Below are positions 17,844 to 26,444 of a stretch of 64,000 nt of DNA, one piece after another. Every line of letters begins with the position of its first letter. The first letter of the stretch is position 1. Both the position numbers and the translations under genes were made by a program. The notes beneath the pieces are model-generated. The model searched no databases. It saw only the letters and a list, made by a program, of their open reading frames with translations, and was not told the DNA's origin. Source of the stretch: Ectothiorhodospira haloalkaliphila ATCC 51935 (GTDB taxonomy: Bacteria; Pseudomonadota; Gammaproteobacteria; Ectothiorhodospirales; Ectothiorhodospiraceae); NCBI RefSeq assembly GCF_000633935.1, contig NZ_KK214998.1, forward strand, positions 1,474,411 through 1,538,410, written 5' to 3'.

Positions 17844-18638
17844 CTACTGGGATCGGGCCCTGACCGACAAGTCCCTGCTGGAGTCCACCAGTCCCTGGAA
17901 CAGCCGCCGATGGCGCGCCTTTTGTGGCAGATACTCCGGATGCCACTGCACCCCAAGAATCAGCGGGGCGTTCCGACTCTCTATGGCCTGGACCACGCCG
18001 CTGGCCTCCCGGGCCGCCACCACCAGGTCCTGGCCCAGCTCCGCCACGGCCTGGTTATGCAGGGCGTTGACAGGCAGAGGGTTCGTGCCGGTCAGGGCGG
18101 CGATACGTGAGCCTTCGGTGAGAGTGACCACCTTGCGCGGCAGGATGCTGCGCACCTGGGGGTGTTCCCGGTAAAAGCCTTCCAGATTCTGGTGCAGGGT
18201 GCCGCCACACACCACGTTCAGCAACTGCATGCCCCGGCAGATGCCCAGGATGGGCAGCCCGCGGTCCAGGGCCTCCCGGATCAGGGCCTGTTCGAGACGA
18301 TCCCGGTCAGCATCGCCACCATGCAATTTGGTGTACAGCACCCGGCGCAGCAGCCACAGCAGGGGGTAGAGCACGAACCCGAGAATGCGCTGTCGCCAGC
18401 CGGTCTCGGTGGCATCGATCTCCCGGATCAGGCTCAGGGGGTCCTGGCCGTAGAGGCCAGGATCCACATCCGCGCCCCCACCCACCACCAGCCCGTCCAG
18501 TTCCTGCAAGCTGCGGGGCCGCCCAGGCGTGATGTGAACGGCCTTTCCGCCGGCCCACCGGATGGCCCACCAGGTCATGATCCAGGCAGCCACGCCGCCC
18601 CGGTCCGGCCCCGTGACGCCGATGCGGGGTCTTGCCAT
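17844..18638 (-). CDS. Class I glutamine amidotransferase (peptidase C26, gamma-glutamyl hydrolase type)
   Basis: A 264-residue class I glutamine amidotransferase-fold enzyme of the PuuD/gamma-glutamyl-GABA hydrolase family. The nucleophile lies in GICRGMQLLN (C134), the triad partners in QWHPEY (H233, E235), and the oxyanion region in VVGGGADVDPGLYG. Unlike PuuD it has an inserted hydrophobic, basic helix, LGFVLYPLLWLLRRVLYTKL (about residues 86-105), which may bind membrane. It starts 3 nt after the amidoligase gene. The amidoligase/GATase pair suggests formation and trimming of a gamma-glutamyl-type amide; the substrate is unknown. Confidence 0.88.
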   Translation of the reverse strand: MARPRIGVTGPDRGGVAAWIMTWWAIRWAGGKAVHITPGRPRSLQELDGLVVGGGADVDPGLYGQDPLSLIREIDATETGWRQRILGFVLYPLLWLLRRVLYTKLHGGDADRDRLEQALIREALDRGLPILGICRGMQLLNVVCGGTLHQNLEGFYREHPQVRSILPRKVVTLTEGSRIAALTGTNPLPVNALHNQAVAELGQDLVVAAREASGVVQAIESRNAPLILGVQWHPEYLPQKARHRRLFQGLVDSSRDLSVRARSQ

Positions 18639-18641
18639 GGT

Positions 18642-19640
18642 TCAGTTCCTTAGCCAGTCGGTGACTTTTTCCACCCAGCGCTGACCCTTGCTGGCCAGGG
18701 TTTCGGGTTCTGCAGTCAGGTATTCACGGGCCATGGCACCCAGGCGTTGAGGGTCCGAAGCCAGGCGTTCCACCGCCACCCAGGCATTCCAGGGCACGCT
18801 CAGATCCCAGTCCGGTTCGTCGATGCGACAGTCCGGCAGGCGATAGTGGAAGGTGGGCCGAGGCCGAATCAGATGATGTTCCACGGGCGCCGCATCGATC
18901 TGTTCCTGCGATAGATGAGCGAACAGCGGCAGCATGTCCAATGGCCGATTCCGGGTGGGGTTGTGGGCGAGATAATCATCGATCAGGCCCGACAGGTCCG
19001 GGCGATACCCGGAGTCCAGGATCAGGCGGGGGTAGTCCTCGGGGAATGGGTCCACGAAGGGCGTGAGGCGCCGGGACAGATCCGCCTGGGAATGGCTGAG
19101 CAGCCAGTCATAGAGGAGCATGAAGGCCTGAAGATGGTGCAGGATGTAATCGGCATCCAGGCGTGCCAGTTCCAGGTTGATCTGCAGGCCGAAGGCGTAA
19201 AACAGGGAGCCATGGGTCCCCTTGGCCCCCTCCTGTTGCAGGCGCTGGCGCAGCCTGTCCAGTTCCGGCAGGGCATCGTGGGGGATGGGCGGCGCCACCA
19301 CCTCATGGGGCACCACCAGTCCGGCCACCTGGGACAGGGCGCTCTCCAGGGCATGGGGCTCCGTGTCCCGGTCGATCTCGACGCCCATGTTCTCCAGGTA
19401 ATCCAGATATTCCCGGCGCTTGAGCAGGTCGCTGTCCAGTTCCAGGCCAAAATCGCCGAACCGTGTACCGGTTACGTGGTGTTCGAAGGGAGAGTCCTGC
19501 TGATGCACACCCCCAAAGAGATCCACGATGGAGCCGGCGATGACATCCAGCGAGATATCCGCCATTTCCATCTCGATGCCCACCCGGCGCAACTCGCCGT
19601 GCGGGTTCTGACTGTGAGGCAGGTTTTTGAATTCCGTCAT
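18642..19640 (-). CDS. Amidoligase family protein (glutamine synthetase-like fold)
   Basis: A 332-residue protein of the Amidoligase_2 type, which uses a glutamine synthetase/carboxylate-amine ligase fold to make amide bonds with ATP. Visible are the first strand with metal-binding acids GIEMEM (about residues 21-26), GLELDSDLL, the INLELA strand, the N-rich segment HNPTRNRPLDMLPLFAHL and the HYRLPDCRIDE strand near the end. This family regularly pairs with C26-type amidotransferases, as here. Its start overlaps the stop of the response-regulator gene, indicating co-translation. The natural substrate is unknown. Confidence 0.85.
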   Translation of the reverse strand: MTEFKNLPHSQNPHGELRRVGIEMEMADISLDVIAGSIVDLFGGVHQQDSPFEHHVTGTRFGDFGLELDSDLLKRREYLDYLENMGVEIDRDTEPHALESALSQVAGLVVPHEVVAPPIPHDALPELDRLRQRLQQEGAKGTHGSLFYAFGLQINLELARLDADYILHHLQAFMLLYDWLLSHSQADLSRRLTPFVDPFPEDYPRLILDSGYRPDLSGLIDDYLAHNPTRNRPLDMLPLFAHLSQEQIDAAPVEHHLIRPRPTFHYRLPDCRIDEPDWDLSVPWNAWVAVERLASDPQRLGAMAREYLTAEPETLASKGQRWVEKVTDWLRN

Positions 19641-20548
19641 GTATCGGCCCGGTATTGGTTACGCCCGTTCTTCTTGGCCTGATAAAGGGCCGTGTCAGCG
19701 GCTTCTTTAAGGTCTTCTGCCGAAGCCTTGGGGTGCTGCGTGGAATGGGTGGCACCGCCTGCGCTGATGGTGATATGGGGCGCCACATCCGAGTACTCAT
19801 GAGCGATGCCAAGGGAGTTTATCGCCTCGATCATTCCCTTGGCCACATGCCGGGCGCCTTGCGCGTCGGTCTCCGGCAGTAACACCACGAACTCTTCGCC
19901 CCCATAACGGGCCACCAGATCCATGGCACGTACGGGTACGCGCTCCAGGGCTTGCGCCACCCGTCTGAGGCAGTCATCCCCGGCCCCATGGCCGTAATGG
20001 TCGTTATAGGGCTTGAACTGATCAATGTCGATCATGAGCAGGGAAAGGCATTGATCATTTCGGCTCAACCGGGACCATTCTTCGGCCAGTTTCTGGTCGA
20101 AGTAACGCCGGTTATGTATTTCAGTCAGGCCGTCCTGCAGGGATATCTTCTCCAGCAAGTCTGTCTTGAGCTTGAGGTTCACCTGGTTGCGTACCCGTGC
20201 GCGCACGACGGCCGGGCTGAAAGGCTTGGAGATATAGTCGGCGGCACCCAGGTTCAGGCCCTCTTCCTCGTCCTTCTCGTGGTCCAGGGCCGTTACAAAA
20301 ATCACCGGGATGGCCCGGGTGGCCTCGTTGTCCTTGAGCCGGCGGCAGATCTCGTAGCCGTCCATGTCCGGCATGACGATATCCATCAGGATCAGGTCCG
20401 GACCCTGCTCGGCCTGGGCCAGTTCCAGTGCCTTTTCGCCCCGCGTGGCGGTCAGGATCCGGTAATCCTCCTTGAGCAGAGAGGCCAATGCATGGATGTT
20501 TGTCGGTTGATCGTCAACGATCAGTACCGTCGCTCTTGTATGGGGCAC
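19637..20548 (-). CDS. Response regulator with diguanylate cyclase output (REC-GGDEF)
   Basis: A 303-residue two-domain protein. The receiver domain (1-120) has VDDQ, phosphoacceptor D56 in LILMDIVMPDMDG and SKPF. The GGDEF domain (about 135-300) has an intact GGEEF active site at 216-220 and an upstream RAMD inhibitory I-site, so it should make c-di-GMP under product control. It lies 8 nt after the giant hybrid kinase gene, its most likely phosphodonor partner, and directly overlaps the amidoligase gene. A WspR/PleD-like phosphorylation-activated cyclase is the simplest reading. Confidence 0.95.
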   Translation of the reverse strand: MPHTRATVLIVDDQPTNIHALASLLKEDYRILTATRGEKALELAQAEQGPDLILMDIVMPDMDGYEICRRLKDNEATRAIPVIFVTALDHEKDEEEGLNLGAADYISKPFSPAVVRARVRNQVNLKLKTDLLEKISLQDGLTEIHNRRYFDQKLAEEWSRLSRNDQCLSLLMIDIDQFKPYNDHYGHGAGDDCLRRVAQALERVPVRAMDLVARYGGEEFVVLLPETDAQGARHVAKGMIEAINSLGIAHEYSDVAPHITISAGGATHSTQHPKASAEDLKEAADTALYQAKKNGRNQYRADT

Positions 20549-20556
20549 ATCAGACC

Positions 20557-23500
20557 TCAGGAAAGTTTGACGCCGGCCTGCCTTGCCAGCTGTTTGAGCA
20601 GCGCGGCCGCTCCATCATGATCGAATTGATCCACCCGTTTTGCCAGCTCCTGGGCGGAGTGTGTATCCAACTGCCGGGCCAGGTAGGAGGTGACCTGATC
20701 CAGCTCCTGCTGGTCCACCAGTTCCCCCGAGGCAAGGCATTGCAGGATGTGCCCCATCGCTTCTACCGGGGGCTGTGGGTTTGTGCCCGTAATGCCTTCG
20801 GAGCCTTGCGTTTCCGGGAGGGTGGCCAGTTGAGTCAAAACGGTGTCCAGGGCCTCCAGGAAGGCACTTCGGTCGTCGTCGGGAATGGCTTTCCCCCGCT
20901 TCAATGCGGTATCCAGGCGATCGGCCCTGTGGGCCAGGTCAAGGGCACCGATGGTGCCCGCCAGACCCTTGAGGGTGTGGATCATCCGTCCCGTGCGTGG
21001 ATTCTCGGGCTGCTCCAGGCACCCGCGTAGATCGTCGAACTCCGCTTCCATCTGCGCTGCAAAGCGTTGCAGGGTGCGCAGGTACAGGTCTTTGTCGCCG
21101 TCGAAACGCTTGAGCCCCACCGCCAGGTCGAAGGCCTTCAGTGTATCAGGCAGCTCCGCGTCCGGGGTGTCTGCGTCCTGGAGTTCGACGCAGATGCCGC
21201 TGCTTTGCAGCCACTTCTCCAGGGTGTGCAGCAGCGCCTCACTGTCGATGGGCTTGGCCAGGTGGTCGTTCATGCCGGCGGCCCGCGCCCGCTCGCGATC
21301 ATCCTCCATCACGGCCGCCGACAGGGCAATGATGGGCAGGTCGGGAAATCGTTCACGGATATGACGGGTGGCCTCGAAGCCGTCCATGACGGGCATCTGA
21401 AGATCCATCAGCACCAGGTCGATGGGGTATTGTGCCGCCTGATCCACCGCCTCGCGACCATCATTGGCCAGGATGACCCGTACCTGTGTCTTCTTGAGCA
21501 TCTCCCGGGCGACCTCCTGGTTCAGGGCGTTGTCCTCCACCAGCAGGATGGTGCGACCCTGAAAACATGGGCATGGCGTCAAATCCCTACCGGATGCCTC
21601 GGTCTCTTGTTCCGCCACCGCCTGGTTCATGGCCTCCACCAGGGACCGCGGTGTGACAGGTTTGCTCAAAAAGGCGCTGAAGCGATCCGAATGGGGCACC
21701 AGATCTTCCTGGTTGTAGGCGCTGATGATCAGTGCGGGAATGGTCGTCTGCTGCAAATCACCCCGCTGGCGCAGCGTGTGCAATCGATCCAGGGCCTGTA
21801 ACCCATCCATCTCGCCGGGCATCTTCCAGTCCATGAGGATGAACTCGAAGGGCATGCCGGCCCGCTCCGCCGCCTGGACGGCCTTGATGGCCGCCTCACC
21901 GCTGTCGGCTTCCTCCGTCCGGAAACCGTAGCTTTGCAGCATGTTGTTGAGCACGATCCGCGCGGTGGCATGGTCGTCCACCACCAGGACACGGGCACCG
22001 GGTCTTATGGATTCATGCGTCGATGCCGGGCCTTGGTCCGATGACAACGGCAGGTTGAGCTCGAAATGGAAGCGGCTGCCTGCCCCCGGGGTGGAATCCA
22101 GTTGCAGCACACCTCCCATCCTTTCCAGGAGTTTGCGACTGATCACCAGACCGAGCCCGGTGCCGCCATATTTTCGGGTGGTGGATGTGTCGGCCTGTGA
22201 GAAGGCCTGGAACAGCCGGGTCTGCTGGTCCGGATTGATGCCGATACCCGTGTCGCGCACCTCGAAATGCAGGCGCGCGCCCTGCGCGTCACGGCCCAGC
22301 CGACGAATGGACAACACCACCTGACCCTGATCGGTGAATTTGATGGCATTGCTGAGCAGGTTGGTGAGCACCTGCCCCAGGCGCAGGGCATCGCCTTCGA
22401 CGCTGATCGAACCCTGGGTATCCAGCTCGAACACCAGTTCAATGCCCTTCGCGTCGGCTGCCGAGGCAAACAGGGTGCGCATTTGATCGAGCAGATCATC
22501 GATGCGGAAACTATGGTCCTCCAGTTCCAGTCTACCGGCTTCGATCTTGGAATAATCCAGGATGTCGTTGATGATGCCCAGCAGCATGCGGGATGAGTCG
22601 CGGATCTTGCCCAGGTAATCCCGCTGTTTGGCGTTGAGTGATGTGCTCAGCAGCAGATCACTCAGGCCGATCACGGCGTTCATGGGCGTGCGGATTTCAT
22701 GGCTCATGTTGGCCAGGAACTGGCTCTTGGCAAGATTGGCCCGTTCGGCTGTTTCCTGTGCCTGCTTGATCTCGGTGAGGTCGTTGTAGACGGCCACCAC
22801 TTCGCCGGAAGAGAGCCTGAACAGCGTGTTTTCGCGCCAGCCCTTGAGGTGCCCATCGTCATACTGGGAGAGGGGCAGGAATTCGCCCTGCCCGGTACGA
22901 GCCACCCGGCGCAAGGCATCCATCAGCCCCATCTCATGGACGGCGGGAAAGCACTCCGTCACTCGCCGACCGATGACGTCCTCGCGCCGCATATGGTCCA
23001 TTCGCTCAGCGGCGGTGTTGTAGTCGAGGAAGACGAAGTCCTGACCGTCATCCACGGGCCGATAGACCGCCACCCCGCTGCCGGTCTTCTCGAAGATGCC
23101 CTGAAAACGCTCCTTCTCCGCCTCCAGGGCCTGCTTGGCACGGGTGGACTCGGTGACGTCCAGGTCGCTGCCCCGGTATCCAAGAAAATTCCCATCCGGG
23201 TCGGTCACAGGAAAGGCGTGCGTGGACATCCAGAGGATATTCCCCTGCTTGTGGGCAATGGGATTGATATGTCCCTGAAAGGTCTCGCGGCGGGCAAACC
23301 CCTGAAACACCTCGCTCTTGAATCGTTCCCGGCCGTTTTCCGGATGCAGTTCGAAGAAGTACTTCTTGCCCACCAGTTCATCGGGTGAATAGCCCCACAC
23401 GGTCTCGGCCACCGGGCTCACATAGGCATAGCAGCCTCGGGTATCCACCTCCCAGGTGACATTGCGGCTCTGGGTGGCCAATTGCTGAAGTCGCTCTTCG

Positions 23501-26259
23501 CGATCCTGGATCTCCTGTTGCGCTCTCTTCTGGGCCGAGATGTCCTGGATGATGGACCAGATCACCTCCCGTCCTTCCGGTGTGGTGGTCTTGAAACCAT
23601 GGAGCAGCACCGGATAGCGGCTGCCATCCTTGTGGATATATTCCTTCTCGAAGGGCCCGTAGCTCCCGTTTTGGTTCATGGAGTCCAGCATGCGCTGTTC
23701 CGCCGGCATGTATTCCGGCGGTGTCAATTGCCAATAGGTGAGTTGCCGGAATTCCTCGGGCGTGTAGCCGGCCGGCTCATTGATGGCCCGGTTGAACTGG
23801 ATGAACTCTCCCGTGTGGAAGTCGTTCATGGCAATACCCACCGGTGAGAGCTCGAACAAGGCACGGAACCTGGCCTCTTCGGACTCCAGTTTCCGTTCAG
23901 CGAGGATGCGCTCCGTGACGTCCTCGTTGACCCCCACCACGCGGGTGGCCTTGCCCTGGTCATCACGGATGGCCCGGGCGATTCCGCGCAAGGTGCGGAC
24001 CTGGCCATTGCTGGGGCGCTGAACCTGGAGCAGCACATCGAAGGGGGTGTCGTCGCGTACCAGGGCCTCGAAGGCGGCTTGCACCGGGGGCAGGGACTCG
24101 GGCAGGAGCGTTTGCGCCCAGTCCGCGAATCGACCACCAAAGTCGTGCTGATGCACACCATAAAGGGCGTGCATCAGATCGTCCCATATCAGCCGGTCGT
24201 TCTGGATGTCGTAGTCCCAGATGCCCAGTTGGGCCGCCTCGGTGGCCAGTTTCAGGCGATGCTCGCTGTCACGCACCCGCTGTTCAGTCTGCTTTTGCCG
24301 GGTGATGTCCCGGAAGACCCCTAGCAGGCAGTCCTGCCGACCCAGCTTCAGCACACTCACGGTCACATGGACGTCAATGAGGCCGCCATCCTTGCAACGG
24401 TGTCGCGTCTCGAAATCATCATGGCCATGAGCCATGACCTTCTGGATATGAAGGGCCACTTCCTCGGGTGTTTCCAGGGCCTCGTAGTCCGGTATGCGCA
24501 ACTGCGCGAATTCCTCGGCGGTGTAACCCAGTTGCTCATGGGCCCGAGTGTTGAACTGCAGGGTGCGGCCGTCACTCGCGTCGATCAGCAGCGTTGCATC
24601 GGGGTAAAGTTCGAACAGGGTGCGAAACCGTTGCTCTTGCGCCTCCAGGGCGTCGCGAGTCTCCAGCGCCTCGGTCTGATCAATGAGATAGCCGCGCACG
24701 GACAGCACCTGTCCATCGGCATCGTATTCCGGAAAGGTGTAGTCAATGAAACGCCGGTATTCACCGTCCTGTCGCCTGAGGCGATATTGGGTCTCGATGG
24801 ACGTGGCATGCCGAGCCAGGTGGGATTCGATCTCTTTGTTGATGCGGTCCAGGTCGTCGGGGTGGAGCAGTTCCGTAAAACCCAGTCGGCTGCCGATGAA
24901 GGCCTCCCGTTCATAACCCAGGATGTCGGTCACGTTGGGCGAGATGTACTCGAATGGCCAACCGGGCTCGGCCGACCACAGACAGGCCATCACCGGCCCC
25001 CGGGAGAAGAGATCCAGTTCCTGCTCCAGTTGATGGGCCTTGCGGGTTTCGGCACTAATATCCTGCAGGAATAACAGAAAGCCATGCCCCTGGGTCATCG
25101 GCTTGGCCTTGAGTTCCACCACCACCGGGTTTCCCTCCCGCCTGATCATCACCTCCCGCCCCTCGAAGGGCCGCCCCTGCAGCATCGCTTCGAACACCCG
25201 GCAGCGCTCGGCAGGGATCCAGTCGTGCATGCGGTCGCAGTGCAGCCAGCGGGACTCCCCATGCCCCTGCTGCGCGCAGCGAAAGAAGTCGAGCGCCCGC
25301 TGGCCCACCAGTGCATCGGCGGGATAACCCAGCAGTTCGGTGGTGGCCTGGTTGACCCGGGTGACGATGCCCTCCCGGTCGATGACCATGAGGCCGGCCG
25401 GTATCTCGTCGGTCAGGCTGGACAGCGCCTGGTTGGTCTCACGCAGTTCCCGATTGAGTGCGTCCAGCTGCTGCTGATGGTCCTTGAGAAGGTTGAACCA
25501 ACGGTTGTAATACAGGCCGACCAGATCCTTGTGCCCCATCAGGCCCGTGAATCGGCCGCTGTCATCCACCACCACCACACGCTTGATGCGATGCTGGCGG
25601 CAGAAGCGCAATGCCTCGGCGACGGTGGTGTCCTTGCTCAGTGTGCGCAGCGGGGTGGTCATGTACGGCTGGATGGGCTGATCCAGGTCGGCGTCGCCAT
25701 CGATCAGGTGTATCACGTCCCGTTGGGTGAGGATGCCCACGGGAATGCCCTCGTGGATCACGATGGCGGCGCTGAAGTGCCCCTCGTCCATGCGTTCCAT
25801 CACAGCCCGTATGGAGTGATCTTCCTCCACGGTGAGCGGCTGCAGGGCGTGGATCAACTGCCCGATGCTCTGGCTCTCGGCCAGTACCTCCGGGTCCAGG
25901 CTGGCGGCCAGGTCGCTGTAGCTGACAATCCCCTGGAGCGTGCCCTCCTGATCCACCAGGCAGATGTGCTCCGCCTCATTGCGGATGGCGTTCAGTCCCT
26001 CCAGGACGGTCTCATCCGGATCCAGGATGGCCGGCTCGGGCAGTTGCAGGTCGCCCAGTGGGGTGGACAGTGGCATCCCACGGATCTGCAGCTTCAGCAG
26101 CAGGCTGGAGAGCAGCAGGCGGTAGTCAGAGCCCAGGGTGACCACCACATTGCGGATATTGTGCTGCCGCATGCTGTGCACCGCATCCACCAGTGTGGCG
26201 GTCATCGGCAGGGTGATCACCCCGGCGGTGGCGATGCTGCGAAGTTTGGGGAAGAACAT
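20557..26259 (-). CDS. Giant hybrid sensor histidine kinase (CBS x4, PAS x7, HisKA-HATPase, REC x2, HPt)
   Basis: A 1,900-residue cytoplasmic multi-sensor kinase. Residues 1-265 hold four CBS motifs, then about seven PAS/PAC units (near 285-405, 415-540, 540-665, 668-795, 795-915, 920-1045 and 1050-1165). The kinase core has phospho-acceptor H1187 in MSHEIRTP, LLSNAIKFTD and GGTGLGLVIS. Two receivers follow with D1477 and D1619, then an HPt domain with H1761 in IHTLKG. No membrane segment is visible. The start was chosen at MFFPKLRS, preceded by an AGG-rich site. CBS domains often bind adenine nucleotides and PAS domains redox or small ligands. It heads an operon with a REC-GGDEF protein, an amidoligase and an amidotransferase. 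Confidence 0.95.
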   Translation of the reverse strand: MFFPKLRSIATAGVITLPMTATLVDAVHSMRQHNIRNVVVTLGSDYRLLLSSLLLKLQIRGMPLSTPLGDLQLPEPAILDPDETVLEGLNAIRNEAEHICLVDQEGTLQGIVSYSDLAASLDPEVLAESQSIGQLIHALQPLTVEEDHSIRAVMERMDEGHFSAAIVIHEGIPVGILTQRDVIHLIDGDADLDQPIQPYMTTPLRTLSKDTTVAEALRFCRQHRIKRVVVVDDSGRFTGLMGHKDLVGLYYNRWFNLLKDHQQQLDALNRELRETNQALSSLTDEIPAGLMVIDREGIVTRVNQATTELLGYPADALVGQRALDFFRCAQQGHGESRWLHCDRMHDWIPAERCRVFEAMLQGRPFEGREVMIRREGNPVVVELKAKPMTQGHGFLLFLQDISAETRKAHQLEQELDLFSRGPVMACLWSAEPGWPFEYISPNVTDILGYEREAFIGSRLGFTELLHPDDLDRINKEIESHLARHATSIETQYRLRRQDGEYRRFIDYTFPEYDADGQVLSVRGYLIDQTEALETRDALEAQEQRFRTLFELYPDATLLIDASDGRTLQFNTRAHEQLGYTAEEFAQLRIPDYEALETPEEVALHIQKVMAHGHDDFETRHRCKDGGLIDVHVTVSVLKLGRQDCLLGVFRDITRQKQTEQRVRDSEHRLKLATEAAQLGIWDYDIQNDRLIWDDLMHALYGVHQHDFGGRFADWAQTLLPESLPPVQAAFEALVRDDTPFDVLLQVQRPSNGQVRTLRGIARAIRDDQGKATRVVGVNEDVTERILAERKLESEEARFRALFELSPVGIAMNDFHTGEFIQFNRAINEPAGYTPEEFRQLTYWQLTPPEYMPAEQRMLDSMNQNGSYGPFEKEYIHKDGSRYPVLLHGFKTTTPEGREVIWSIIQDISAQKRAQQEIQDREERLQQLATQSRNVTWEVDTRGCYAYVSPVAETVWGYSPDELVGKKYFFELHPENGRERFKSEVFQGFARRETFQGHINPIAHKQGNILWMSTHAFPVTDPDGNFLGYRGSDLDVTESTRAKQALEAEKERFQGIFEKTGSGVAVYRPVDDGQDFVFLDYNTAAERMDHMRREDVIGRRVTECFPAVHEMGLMDALRRVARTGQGEFLPLSQYDDGHLKGWRENTLFRLSSGEVVAVYNDLTEIKQAQETAERANLAKSQFLANMSHEIRTPMNAVIGLSDLLLSTSLNAKQRDYLGKIRDSSRMLLGIINDILDYSKIEAGRLELEDHSFRIDDLLDQMRTLFASAADAKGIELVFELDTQGSISVEGDALRLGQVLTNLLSNAIKFTDQGQVVLSIRRLGRDAQGARLHFEVRDTGIGINPDQQTRLFQAFSQADTSTTRKYGGTGLGLVISRKLLERMGGVLQLDSTPGAGSRFHFELNLPLSSDQGPASTHESIRPGARVLVVDDHATARIVLNNMLQSYGFRTEEADSGEAAIKAVQAAERAGMPFEFILMDWKMPGEMDGLQALDRLHTLRQRGDLQQTTIPALIISAYNQEDLVPHSDRFSAFLSKPVTPRSLVEAMNQAVAEQETEASGRDLTPCPCFQGRTILLVEDNALNQEVAREMLKKTQVRVILANDGREAVDQAAQYPIDLVLMDLQMPVMDGFEATRHIRERFPDLPIIALSAAVMEDDRERARAAGMNDHLAKPIDSEALLHTLEKWLQSSGICVELQDADTPDAELPDTLKAFDLAVGLKRFDGDKDLYLRTLQRFAAQMEAEFDDLRGCLEQPENPRTGRMIHTLKGLAGTIGALDLAHRADRLDTALKRGKAIPDDDRSAFLEALDTVLTQLATLPETQGSEGITGTNPQPPVEAMGHILQCLASGELVDQQELDQVTSYLARQLDTHSAQELAKRVDQFDHDGAAALLKQLARQAGVKLS

Positions 26260-26444
26260 CCTTACCTCGTCATGGTTCGTGGGCAGCCATGACCGATAGT
26301 ACCAAGACGGGGCCTGGCCGTGATGCCCTCGACGACCTGAGTCGCGTCCGTTCGTACGGCCTTTTGCCTGAATGTATTCAAGGGTGCCCGAGGGCGGTAT
26401 CGTTAACCCACGATGAACGCGAGTTCCTCCTGAAGGAGTATTCC

